From the NCBI GenBank assembly GCA_001695595.3, contig MBPM02000088.1, positions 186,001-250,000 on the forward strand: a stretch of DNA of 64,000 nt, written 5' to 3'. This document shows, one piece after another, positions 22,501 to 34,800 of this stretch. Each line of letters opens with the position of its first letter. Within the stretch, counting starts at the first letter, position 1. The position numbers and the translations under genes are program-made. This DNA comes from Plasmopara viticola. Its lineage: Eukaryota > Oomycota > Peronosporomycetes > Peronosporales > Peronosporaceae. The notes beneath the pieces are model-generated. The model saw nothing but the letters and a program-made list of their open reading frames with translations, did not search any database and was not told the DNA's origin.

Positions 22501-25500
22501 CAATAAAGCTTAAAAATGCTAGTATGGGTCAACGCAAGATATGGATTGTGCGAAAGCACGTCAGCAAACACTTTAAGTTTGTAGGGTTGAGAATTACGAC
22601 AACTTTATTATGCAAGTATGCTAATTTGAATATGCTGCAATGAGGTGACAGCCAGAAGGTAAAGTCAGTGGTTTTTTTTATGGGGAGTAGTACCTTGTCA
22701 AGAACGGGATTGCTCCATCTAAAGAGCTCTATTTCTTTATTTATATCGAGGTGACTCGCTCATGACCGTTCCCATCGAGATGTAGTAATGCGCGATCGGT
22801 GGCATAATTATCAGCGTTATGAACGACGCTAGACAACTTTGTCTCTTCCGATCCAAAGCATTTTTCTGTTGGCTATCCAACACCAGTTTATGTCCTGTTC
22901 GATAAATCGAGGAATTGTTTTACGAACCCCAAACAATAAGCGCTGTGCTTGTGCGCACTTGGCATGGCCTGAGCACTTCCGCATATTCTCCTTGGATTTT
23001 GGAGGAGATTATGTCTCAGCGACTTATACTTTCGTGTGGACCAGAGCTAACAAAGGCTGAATGATGCTCAAGAAAAGAATCGATTTATGTGATAAAACGG
23101 CTCTATACGTCTTTAAGGTTGATTGAGTCTTCCTGATCATAATCGTTTTGAAGTTGAAATCATTTTGAGAGCACGGAATAGTTTTTTGTCGTCGACATGG
23201 ACAAATAACCTGAAAAATAATCACGGATTTCGATTCTATAGTCGCGGCAGTACCATAAGTGATAGCCACCCAATTCCGCGCAACAAGATTTATTGGAGCC
23301 ATACTTTTATCGCTGCTGTGCAAATTATTCCTTTGAATAGAGATTTTAATATTGGGAGGTACCGACAGCACTGATTGCTCCGCGAGACATGTCTGGAAGG
23401 GATCGAGAATGCCGATATCCCCGTAGACAGGCTTGATGAGGTTCCAAGATGCTTATGAGCAGAGTATCGACTTACGCTAGAAGCATCAGCTCCTAAGATA
23501 CTAAGTATAGCGTTCTAAATGTGGTTAGTATAATCACACAGATGGCCGACAACTGAGAATATCAAACTTTTGCAAGCGGGTAAAATGAATTTGCAAGAAC
23601 AAAGTTTCACAACAGAGAGTATATGTCAAACACGCAATTAAGATAGATATGCATGGCAAAGTAGGTACCACGGGTTCACCCATGGGTACCACTAGCAAAT
23701 ACTAAACTTCTGCTCGAAGAGATTAAAATTGCAATACAAAACCAATCCTTAGATTAATGAACAACTCCGTAGATGATGAATAGGCCTCCTTTACAAAGAC
23801 GATCGACAGTTTAGCTCACAGCGGGTGTAATTCATTGAAGTCACTCTCTGAGGCATCAGAGCCACTAAACTTCGAAGGCCAAAAATTCTAAATTCTTAGC
23901 AAATCACAAGCCGGAAATACCGTTAATGTGCAGTTTTTTAAATGGAAACCTGTCTTGGAAATAAATATCGAACATCGTTCCTGCTACACAAAGATGTCAT
24001 CTATCAGCCACATAGATAGCGTACACAACGTCTGTGCTCGGCAATTATACAGTCTGGTTCATTCTTTATTAAAAGGGCTTCGATTTAATGTTTGGAGACC
24101 CAACATCAAAAATCACACCGCGAGAAGTAAGGCACAAGATTGAATATGTGCCAGGTACAAACTAGTGCGTTGCCAAGCAATGACCACATCTACAAGAGTA
24201 TTGAATGCTCAAGATTGCTTTTTCATGAAAAAAAATGTTTGGCATGATGCGGGGCTTAAAGCTTACCGACTTGTTATTTCTAAAAAATGAACGTAAGGCG
24301 GCGACTGGCTCATGTATATAGTAAGCTTAAAAGCGCAGAAGTGTCTTCACTTACACCGATTACTAGAAGGAATGTGTTGCACATCAAAATGTCTGGGTGT
24401 GCTTTGAAAAACGCATTGAATTTTGTAGATAATTACTTCAAATTTAAACACGAGAGTTGAATATACGCCTCACTACAGATTGTGCGCAAAGCGGCATTCT
24501 GAGGGAGCGGTAAGTGGTGCCACAAATACTATCTAGCTCCTCTTGACGCTCAATTATATGATCAACAACCCCTTTCGACCATTGGAGCCTTTCGTTTAAG
24601 TATACTTTGGCAATATATCATTTCATAGTCGCTTAAAAATAGATCTGTCGTATTAAATAGTCTTTTAAGGCCACTAAAGGCAAAGGGCATGAGCATTGTT
24701 CAAACCTCAACAAAGGTGTCATTGCGATGGAAAAGATAAAAATCGGCTTTTTGTAAGTAGCCATAGCTTAAAAGCTTACTTTGGAAAAGAAGAAGTCCTC
24801 TCGGTTTGGCCCACTTCACGTTCTCTTAAGGAAATTCGAGTACGTGGTTAGGCCTATGCGGCTATTTGTGGAGGTAAGACAGGTATACTGGCAATGCGGG
24901 TCTTGGAAACACCTCTGTCCGATCTTTGGTGATACTGGTTCTTCCAGCACCACGTTGCATCAAAGACAGTACTCTCCAACAAGCAACTCTGTGGCTCAAG
25001 TGGTTTGCAGCTCGACCAAGAACTGGGATGTACTTGGATAGAATTTGACGGAAGATGGTCAGGGGCAGGTCACTAAAATGAACGAGTGATTACACCCAAA
25101 AATGTGGCTGCTCTACAATTTCGCATCCCATGGGTGTATAGAAGTTGGGTGGGCTGAACGGCCCACAGGCTGAAACAAACTCATAGGGTACGAGACAAGG
25201 TCCCAAAATTGGTCGACATCCCGCGCTGAAGGCACCTTAGAGCTAGCAAGTGGGTTTTGTTAGCTTGAATTCCAGGGTGGAGGAGACATATTTATTTAGT
25301 GTCGTTTGCGAAACTTTCAACTGTGTCATTGCGTGTGCGTTGCTGCGCCAATTGCTTTTTTATTGATCTCAACACCGATATAAATTTAATTGACATGAGA
25401 ACAACTTCTGCGGCTATGTCTCGAAGGCATCAATGCTTTTATAAGAAATATTAAGATTATCTTAGGCGAGAAAGTCTCATGCCCTGCATCGCGTCGATTT

Positions 25501-28500
25501 TGTCATTTTCAAAGCGATACGGCTCTAGCCTTAATAAACCAAAATGGTCTTGCTCGAGCCTTTACCCGTTGATATCAGATATCATTCGCTGCTCGACGAT
25601 GCCTTACATCAACGTCGTTTTTAAAATTGATCGACTTGTTACATCGCGCCATAAGCGATAATTGAAAAAATGCCACCCGAGACTTTTGCCATAAAATACG
25701 GTTCTTATTAATCCCGCTCGGCGCCTTTTCATGCGCACTTCTAACGTAAAGGCTCCCTTGCATTAGATCAATCAAAACAAATATGCATGCGGCGAGCGCT
25801 GATGCAATTGAGTGTTATCGATTGATTACTTGTGAAGCTACGTACACATTATATACCTCATCAACTATACCTTGGCTTAGAGCTCATCAAGCTGCACTTT
25901 GTGTGCAGCGACTGCTATAAACAATTTGGCTGATTGTTATCGCTTCTGGAAGGCTCAGCATGATACACTTTGGCTTGAGTGGAGTGAGTAGAAGGTAGAC
26001 GCGCTACATAGCAGTATAGCAGCACGCCAATTGAATTTCAAAAAGAATAGCAAGCAGTGTCATAGTGCGCCAGCTTCAACTTATCCCATTTTACAAGCAC
26101 GAACCCGATAAAAATGTTGCTAACTTTGACCTTGACGTTGCTGACATAGGCACAAAAGAATAGGTGATGATCAAAATAATATCTATCCTTATAAGCAGCC
26201 GCAAAAAAATCGATGCAAAATATTTACAAATTAGCTTAGACTTTGATTTTTCTAGGTTCAGAAACATAGAATCCACCAAAAATTCATTCGTTCCAAAACC
26301 AACATATATAGCTGTAGAAGTTCCAGTTGTATTTGCAGGTCTGAACCCCTTGTTCCTGAATCATTAATTTCCTTTCTGTAAAAGCTGGGACGCATTCTGT
26401 GCAATCAGATCGGCTATGTCTAAGACAACAGTTGGGCATCAAGTTTCGGTTCTTAAATTTATTCTTATCAACAGTATAACACGAGAGATAGCATCGTACC
26501 AGCCGCCTCGTCGGCAGTTACAGGTTTTATATGATGTTAAATAGATGTAGGTTTTCAAAAACACAGCCAAACTTTAAAGTAAATTAGACTTTGATGCGGG
26601 ATATATTTTTAAGGACGCAGAGAAAAATGGAGTAAGCTCAAAACCGAAATCTAAGAGGCTCAAACGTATTGCCTCACAACTCTTTTGGCACCGTTTTTCT
26701 CTCAACTCAGCCATTAAAGTTATAGCTTTAGGCCTTCGGTTGTCTCTTAAGATTTAGTTATTATCTCGAGAGTATGGATACGCCGATATTACTTCCTTTT
26801 CATGAACAATTTCTCCAAAGTATTATAACTACAAACTCAATATGTCGAGCCCTCGACCTGCGATTTTTAAACCTTTTGACATAGCGATAGCCATACAATC
26901 TACACCGGGTGCAATGTCTGGATCTCAATTAGAGTTTGATTGCGTATTTAAGGGAAGTTTGGCCGCCATTAATTGCTTTCGGTCAATCCAGCGAAGAGAC
27001 ACTCTCATGTGATAAAGCTCATATGAGGCCAACCCGCTTGGTATTGCCTATGAAATTATGCATAAATTGTGCTACAGTTGAATGAGCGCCGGTCGTTTGT
27101 CGCTTTTTTTAAACTAAAATGGCAGGCAACGAAGCGTTACGCTACTGAGCAAAAAATAATAAACGACTACGGTAACAATTTGAACCGGACATTTTTGTGT
27201 AGCCTACCTTGTATTTATTCTCGCAATTGCGAACGAACTTGCTGTCGCAAAGAGCAACTGCGTTTACCATGGCCTGCTTCGACGTACATTCTGCAGGAAA
27301 AGTTACAAAGCCTATCTTTTGTTCGAGTTGGTTCAGCATATTTGATTCCAACGGGCATCGCCTTTTAATCGTTGATCCTTGCAATAATTTTGTGCCGCAA
27401 TCCTGAGGCACATTTTTGATTTGCCCTCGTGGCTTCTTCAAGAATCTGAAATGCCCGTATCGAAGAACAAGATAGCGGCATTTGAATGACTAAAAGTGCT
27501 CAAACGATGAAGTTAATTTCTTGTTCTGCGAATCATTTTATGTGTATAGGATTATAACATTGATACAGCGATCGCGCACGCGAATGCGCTCTTTGTAGAA
27601 TTATACTTTGCAGGGAAGACTGAGGAAGGCCTTTAAAGGATGTGCTACCAATACACGACCTTAATTTTTTTACAATACATATAAGAATCGATTTTGATGT
27701 TATGCAGAAAAAATATCTTAGCTCTCATGCACCAGCAGATCCTCGTTAAACACTCGTCTTTTCTGCTCATCTTGTTGTAATATGTCTGTGCCTTAATTGA
27801 GAGCTATTTGTAAGATTAAGCATGCTCGGGGTAACAAATACTGACTGTAACACATAGCTGTTTGACTCTGTACAATCTGTGACACAGTTTATTCACGAGC
27901 GACGCAGCGACAGCTTCCTTGTCGTTCCGCGCCAGACGTGCATTCGGTACATTCCCATATTTTCTTTAGGCCACCAGTGTAGCCACACTATCCTTTCGGT
28001 ATAGCCAGAGACTTAATTGTGGTCAAGCTGCCACTCCTGAGAAAAAACCATTCTGCAAGTTCAATGTGCCGAGTTGAATAGGTGCATGTAAAATCCCATA
28101 ATTACAGCTTTAAACTATAAATTGGTGTTGCTTTATAAACGCTGTGAGCGACATCTTTAAGTGCACAGGATCACTTTGCTGATAAAAACGTAATTTTTGG
28201 GTCATAATAAGAAATATAGGACCTTACACAAATCAAAGCGATTGCGTATAAATGGGTACGATATGCCTTTATGGTGTAAGCACATTACACACATTCATTC
28301 TGCAATTTTTCTTCGAATATTATTATGTAAAATAGTATGTCAATAGTACACTAGCGGGGATTGCTAGAAATAAAATGCCTTTTTCTAAGTTGACCACACT
28401 AACTTAGGTACTGTAAGCAGATTTTGATACATGACTTCAATTTCTTGTATTTTGTCAAACATAGTTTCTTATACTTCAAATACTCGGCAAACACTCGAGT

Positions 28501-29717
28501 ATTGAAACTAATAATGAAAAGCATAAGCTTTGTTCATAAAACACCTGCGCTGTCTCCGTCGTTGCCCCATGCTTTCCCTGCACTGACCTTGCTCTGTAGA
28601 CAATTTGAATAAGATTTCGCCATGTGTGGTACGCAGTACAGTTAGATAAAGATCTAATAAACTACTTTTTTGGAATACGCACTACATAATTTTAGGAGCA
28701 CGCAGTACAGTTACAGATAAAGATCTAATAAACTACTGATCCTTTTCTCTATCGACTCCAGCGGTGGCCTAGAAGAAGCGTAGCTTTAGATAATTGAGTG
28801 TATACACCCAAACTCCTATTACTGATGGCATGCCTGTTTTTTTTGCTGTCGATCGTCTTACCCGGAAGAGCATGCGAGGGGAAGCCAAACCGATAGAATT
28901 TGCCACTGTGGTGTGATGATTTAGTGCAAGCAAAATGCAAACTATATAGATCCACTACTAAATTTCGTAAGCAGGCACCGTGGCCGGTGCTCTTCGGACT
29001 ACGACATGCTTACAGAATGATAGACGTCCCTCGTCAAATCGTGTGATTACGCCTCATGCGAAACCTTTTCACACACAAAAAAGCGCTTTTAAATTGTCAT
29101 GTTTCCGCTGAATACTTTTCGTAGCCCGATTTCTTTTTCGTTCTGAAGGCAATAAATAAAATGCGTTCTAGTGTGCTTGCAGACGACTAGGAGAGCAAAT
29201 GGTCAAACAACAAATACACTTTTTTTAATCCGGATATATAGAACATTCCAAATTATGAGAAAAAATTCTTGAATAACGAACATGTTACCTTGAATGTCGT
29301 ATAATCAACTTTTCGAAGCTGCACGCCTCTATACGTCGGCGAGGGTATGGAGCGAGCTCATGAGCCAAGTAATAACCAAGTACTGGATCGCTGACATCAC
29401 CTCGTAACATTAAAGGACACAGACGAACCGATCATTCTACAAATTGTAGCGCTGTTTTTCGTTTTGCATACCCCGTCGTATCCGCTACTATTCTTCGTCG
29501 TATGATACGCCAGCGTTACTATAAATCTGGTAGTCACATGATATTAGATCCGTCCGTCGGAGAGGACTAAAATCAGGAATTTCTACAAAAGGCGGTGCTT
29601 ACAAACTTCAAGATAAAAGCGATTAACCTTACTTTCGCTATTCTGCTAGAGCCTGGCCTAAACGTCGTTTCCCAAAACGGATTTTGCCCCGAAGAGCGCA
29701 GATCGCCCGCATCGACC
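19558..29717. other. Ten-kilobase gene-poor stretch
   Basis: No gene recognised. A plus-strand frame at 20402-20638 contains a stretch (KEEAVALLMAFEKYFFALRS) faintly like a retroelement RNase H, too weak to assign. Other open frames are at the chance level and mostly lack ATG. A small inverted repeat lies at about 23667-23691 (GGTACCACGGGT against CCCATGGGTACC), and a direct repeat at 28631-28737 is listed separately. The composition is AT-rich with many T and A runs, consistent with old, mutated repeats. Confidence 0.4.
28631..28737. repeat. Direct repeat of about 36 bp, 69-70 bp apart
   Basis: A unit beginning ACGCAGTACAGTTA and ending GATCTAATAAACTACT occurs at 28631-28665 and 28700-28737. 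The only difference is a small insertion (two to three bases) in the second copy. It probably arose by a local duplication. No coding or known element context. Confidence 0.6.
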
Positions 29718-31786
29718 ATGGTTTCCGAGTACACGGTACGCCTTTTTCTCATGCCGTGGCAGCTGCTGCTATAACATGCGTTTGCTGGATCTCTAGACGT
29801 GGAAGATTGATGAGGAAGTAAAGATCCGCATGGCGGAATCCGGAGTCGGTGCACGTCCCGCCATGACGGCCCCTGAAGCTTTCCGGGACACGCTGGCTAA
29901 GTACGGATCGGCCGATTCGCTTGTATTTAAAAAAGACGGCCAGTGGTATGTACTTGAGACGCAATTAGAGAGAATCTGCGGATAGTTAACGCCAATGGAT
30001 TCTGTTGCACAGGACGCCAATTTCCTTTCAGACGTATTATGACAAGTGTTGTCAATTTGCCAAGTCGTTGTTGCACGTAGGCCTGGAGCGGTACCAGAGC
30101 GTGAGCATTATTGGCTTTAACTCGCCCGAGTGGGTCATTGCCGATATTGGAGCCATTTTTGCTGGTGGGGTCGCCGCTGGCATCTACACGACCAATAGTC
30201 CAAAAGCTTGTGAATACATTGCCAAGCACTCGGACTCAGCTGTCGTCGTGTGTGACGGTGTCGCGCAGCTTGAAAAGTTCTTGTCGATCCAAGAGAACCT
30301 TCCTAAATTGAAGGCTCTTGTGGTGTGGAACGATGTCGTCCCCGAAGGAGTCCAGAGCGGAGTCCCTGTCTACGCGTTTGACGATTTCATGAACCTTGGC
30401 AAAGACGTGAGCGACGAGACACTTAAGACCATCATGGACTCTCAGAAACCCGGCAATTGTTGCACGCTCATCTACACGTCCGGCACAACGGGGGACCCGA
30501 AAGCCGTGATGATTTCCCACGACAATGTCATCTGGACAATTTTTAGTGTGGTCGACATGGTCAAGCGCCAATTTAACCACGATATACACAATGGCGACCG
30601 CTTGATCAGCTACCTGCCCATGTCACACATTGCTGCGCAATTGATTGACATTTGGCTGCCAGTTTGTAAGGGTTTGCAGCTTTATTTTGCTCAGCCGGAC
30701 GCTCTCAAGGGCTCGCTTGGTGTCACGCTCAAGGAAGTGCGTCCAACGTTCTTTTTTGGTGTGCCTCGTGTGTGGGAGAAGATTGCCGAGAAGATGTGGT
30801 CGATTGGAGCTCAGACGACGGGTGTAAAGAAGCGGATTGCAACGTGGGCAAAGGACAAGGCTGCTCGCAAAACGGCGCTTGCGCAGTATGGCAATTCTGG
30901 CGGTGCTCCGTGCGGGTTTGGCATTGCTAATGTCGTCGTTCTTTCGCGTGTGAAGGAAGCACTGGGTCTGGACCAATGCATTGCTAGCTTTAGCGGTGCA
31001 GCACCGATCAGCAGGGAGGTGGTCGAGTACTTTGGCTCGTTAGATTTACCCGTCTACGAGTTCTTTGGTCAAAGTGAATCGAGTGGTCCTCATACTTGTA
31101 GTATGCAAGGAATCTGGAAGATTAACACGTGTGGTCGTACTATTGATGGTGCAGAGACGAAAGTGGTGCCTGAGACGGAAGAGCTAATCTTTACGGGACG
31201 TAACATTATGATGGGTTATTTTAAGGGCGAGGAGCAGACCAAGGACACTATTGATGAGGATGGCTGGCTGCACTCGGGAGACTGCGGTAAGCTTGACCAG
31301 GACGGGTTCATGTCGATCACTGGTCGTATCAAGGAGCTTATCGTCACTGCTGGTGGCGAGAATGTCCCGCCTGTCATTATTGAAGACGTGATCAAGGAGG
31401 AACTGTCGCTGCTCTCGAATGTCATGGTGATTGGCGATCGCCGCAAGTTCTTGTCGGCTCTGTTTACATTGCGCGTGACGGTAGACAAGGATGGTCAGCC
31501 TACGGACACTTTGGACGAAAAAGCGCTTCACGTGATGAAGGAGATAGGCAGTTCAGCTACAACTGTGGAGGAGGCAAAAGCGGACGAAAAGGTTAAAGCG
31601 TATTTGGACGCTGGCCTGAAGCGAGCAAATGTTCGCGCGACGTCGCGTGCTCAGAATGTGGCCAAATACACTGTATTGGACCACGAATTCTCGGTGAGTG
31701 GGAACGAGCTGACGCCTACGCTTAAGCTGAAGCGTAAGGTCGTTTACGAGAAGAATGAGTCGATCATCGAAAGCATGTACGCGTAA
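29718..31786 (+). CDS. ACSBG: Bubblegum-type long-chain acyl-CoA synthetase, copy 1, three exons
   Basis: Exons 29718-29735, 29797-29945 and 30013-31786 give 646 residues. Introns are 61 and 67 nt (GTACGC/CTCTAG and GTATGT/GCACAG). The enzyme activates long or very long fatty acids to acyl-CoA through an acyl-adenylate. Motifs are the AMP-binding loop YTSGTTGDPK (210-219), VPRVWEKI, the GWLHSGD segment (473-479), GRIKELIVTAGGEN from 493, and the C-terminal TLKLKRKVV. The overall line, including DALKGSL and TYTTNSP-like segments, matches ACSBG rather than FadD or plant LACS. Reading only the long frame would wrongly start at a TTG at 30005 and lose the TWKIDEEVKIR N-terminus typical of the family. 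There is no C-terminal SKL-type peroxisomal signal. A diverged copy lies inverted at 57350-55273. Confidence 0.95.
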
Positions 31787-31807
31787 GCGCTAGTGTCGTT
31801 GACTCTT

Positions 31808-31833
31808 GTCACTTTCGTATCGACACGTTGCCA
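31808..31833 (+). other. Conserved 3' untranslated motif shared with synthetase copy 2
   Basis: Starting 21 nt after the stop codon, 26 bases match 24 of 26 with the segment 55241-55216 downstream of copy 2. The core reads TATCGAYACGTTGCCA. Beyond it the two flanks do not align by eye. It marks either the edge of the duplicated segment or a conserved 3' UTR element. Confidence 0.6.
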
Positions 31834-34800
31834 TCGTACACATCTTTACACAGGGAGTCAGAGTGGCGACAACTCGATTCGTGCACCGACTTCCACACTG
31901 CATGTGCATGCATAATGCTTAATTTTAAGCTCGTAGCTTTCTGTTTAAGAGCTCTTTGAAAACATTGCAATTTTTAATTTATAGCGACAGGTAGTGTTAT
32001 TGCGATCGAGGCGAAGTTAATGCAAGACATTCATAGGAGTGTCGTACAAGAAAGTTTAACCGGACATGTTTAAGTCAATAACGCACTTTAACCTCTATAA
32101 AATTATGAGGAACGTGTAGAGTTTGCTTCTGTTTTTCAGACACGCATTTACGGGTATAACGTTTTAATAGGCCTGGTTAAATGCAAAGTACGAAGAAATG
32201 GCGGTTAGTTGGATTAATTGATATTGCTCGACAAGGCACTATGTTTTTTCCTGCAAAACGTCCTACATTGTATCCTTTTCGCAGCAAACCCGGTATGCGT
32301 ACCATTGCAATTGACAGACGAAAAAGAAAATCGTTTAGTTCTGGTTAGTGCGACACTTTTTTGGTCGAGATAAAGGTACTGGGATTCTGATCTACCGAAT
32401 TAAGTGAAAACCCTTCGCTCAATCCTGCGAAGCGTAAGACAAAATGCTTGTAAGAGGGTCATATAGCATCTTGCAGAGAGGAGGCGTGCAAAAAGACTTG
32501 CAGCCTTTTGGTGAACGACTGCTCAATTTACAATATAAGATTGCTCTACTTTCTGGAGGTCTTTCGAGTAAAACATGTGCGTTTTGCTAGCACTTGAAAT
32601 AAAGCAACCGCAATTAAAGCAGATGCATCGTTATATATTGTTTCCGCATGGAGCGGTCTTGTAAGATAAAAGCTTAACAGATGCAAGGCAAGAGTTACAT
32701 TTGATAGCCGAAACGATTAAGTTTTCTCCCAAATGATGTCCATTTGCCATGAAGCAGGGTTATAGCAAGCAACCTCATTACCTATTTATTCAAGTTACCT
32801 TGATATCGTAAAAGCTTAAATCATATGCAACGACACTTTATATGCCCCCCACATAAATCTGGAGGACACCCAACTGGAGAAAGATAGCGGTTTTTATCAC
32901 TTTTGTGCCCATCGTGCAAAAAGCTTGAATGACAAGCAAAAAGAGCTGCAAGTAAGCCGAGTCATTTAGCGATGACCAAATCGACCACCACAATTTTTTT
33001 TGGCACCCAAGAAAAAATAGTATCTGTACCAAAGGCTTCGCGACACTTTGGACGGCGAGTCTAAAGTGACTCGCCCGCCAAAGAGCTGCTCAAACAAAGA
33101 AGGCTCTCTTAACGCTTTCAGCTTGACCACGATGTGGAGCGCGTATATTTCTTTCGTCTTTTTTGGTCTTACACAAAACCTCAATTAGAAGGAAAAGAGT
33201 GCCGCGACCTCTTTGGCCAACAATCATCAATGTTTTTTTCCACTGATGCTGCGAAGTCTAATAGCAGCAACAACTTTGTTAAAAGACTTTATCAGCTGGA
33301 GGTTACTGTCGAGAATGTCACGACATATTCGCCAACCTACTCTCTATCCGTTAAGGTTGCAAAGAAGTCTTATAGTAGCGACAACATTGTCAAAACGGCA
33401 ACGCTCGCTGGAGATAAGCACTAAATTTGCTTGAATATGCGTCAGACTCACAAGCCATCTGTCGTTCATACACGGCAACCTTAAAAGGTAAGATCCATGG
33501 CGAGGCGACCTTATATAATAAGCTACCAGCGTTAAGAGCCGGGAGAACGTAAACTTAACGGCAATAACACTAAGTAAATTGCTTGGTTGATGACGCATTA
33601 GGGGAGGGGCTTTGCGACTCGCCTACTTCCGGGCATGACGCGAGTTGATTTATGACTGGCTCTCTCGAAAGGGTTTGATCGGATAAAGAAGATTCGTTTG
33701 GATGGGTAGTAGTTGACCAATTCGAACCATTACACTGGGCAGCAAGCTTATTTCAAAGAGCCTTGAGAGTTCTTAGATATCACATCTCACGTAGCGCTAG
33801 TAGAAGAGACTTGATCTAAGAGAACTACTGTTCCAGCCTGACCTAGCGGCGACTATGCACGTGCTTTTAGCACTACATCGAACTCTGCTTTGAGATTCTA
33901 CTCGACATTGTGCGGCACCCTAATCTATCACATATCTTGTGTGCTCTCCAGTACCGTCACAATTATGGCTCAACTGGGCAACCTCTTCTGAAAAAGGAGA
34001 GTCTCCAAGTATTTTGGCGGAAGAGTCGTCCGTAAACAAAGTGTTCAGCTCGCTGAGCTAGTAAGTCGGATATAACTACCCTATGATTATCTAAAATTCG
34101 CGATATTACCAAGCCTTGAGCTTAAAGCCACACTTTACTTATAAGGCGCCAGGTGCTTCGGATCATACATTGCAAGTGGCCTTCACGACAAGACAGCCAA
34201 ATGACTTTGGGAAGCAAAATCATAAAACTCGATTACAAACAAGCAGCTGCCGTTCCTGGCTTTACCACGCACTGGAAATGAAGCTGACATTAACGCTGAG
34301 AAGAGCCGGACGAGATAGGTCCTGTTTCTCTATAAAACATTCTTTATAAAAGCCAAAAAATTCTTGCGGACGGAGAATTCGCACTAAAAATTGCTCCCAG
34401 GGTCGGCTCTGGTGGTCAACAGCGGATTCCTCGGAGCAATACCATGCTCTTAAGAAACAGCTGGACTTCTTGTTCATGGACCTATGGTCTACAGGGTCAG
34501 ATGGATACTGCGCATCTCAGTACAAGCTGCTTTTACTGTGTCGTAAAGCTGTTTTTTTCTCGCGAACCTCAAGGCCCACAACTTTATAACGATTTTCGTG
34601 GGCGCTATCAGCTAATGTATGCTCATTGATACTCGCCTCACCAGCAACGTTGGGCGCCGATCAACGCTATGAAGAGGAATTATGGACACCTTGAAGCCCA
34701 AGAGTGCGGAGGTGTGTATATTTTGTGAGATTTAAGTTTAAGATGTTACGTGCTTCTATAGCATCTTGGGAAGGTTGGTGGTGTAGCCAACTCACACCGA

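Noticed and set aside
30005..30012. TTG start for the long synthetase frames (also at the equivalent place in copy 2, and TTG starts for the CLC and coiled-coil frames)
   Set aside because: The first codons are TTG and not ATG. For the synthetases the true N-terminus lies in two upstream exons; for CLC and the coiled-coil gene a good ATG follows within a few codons.
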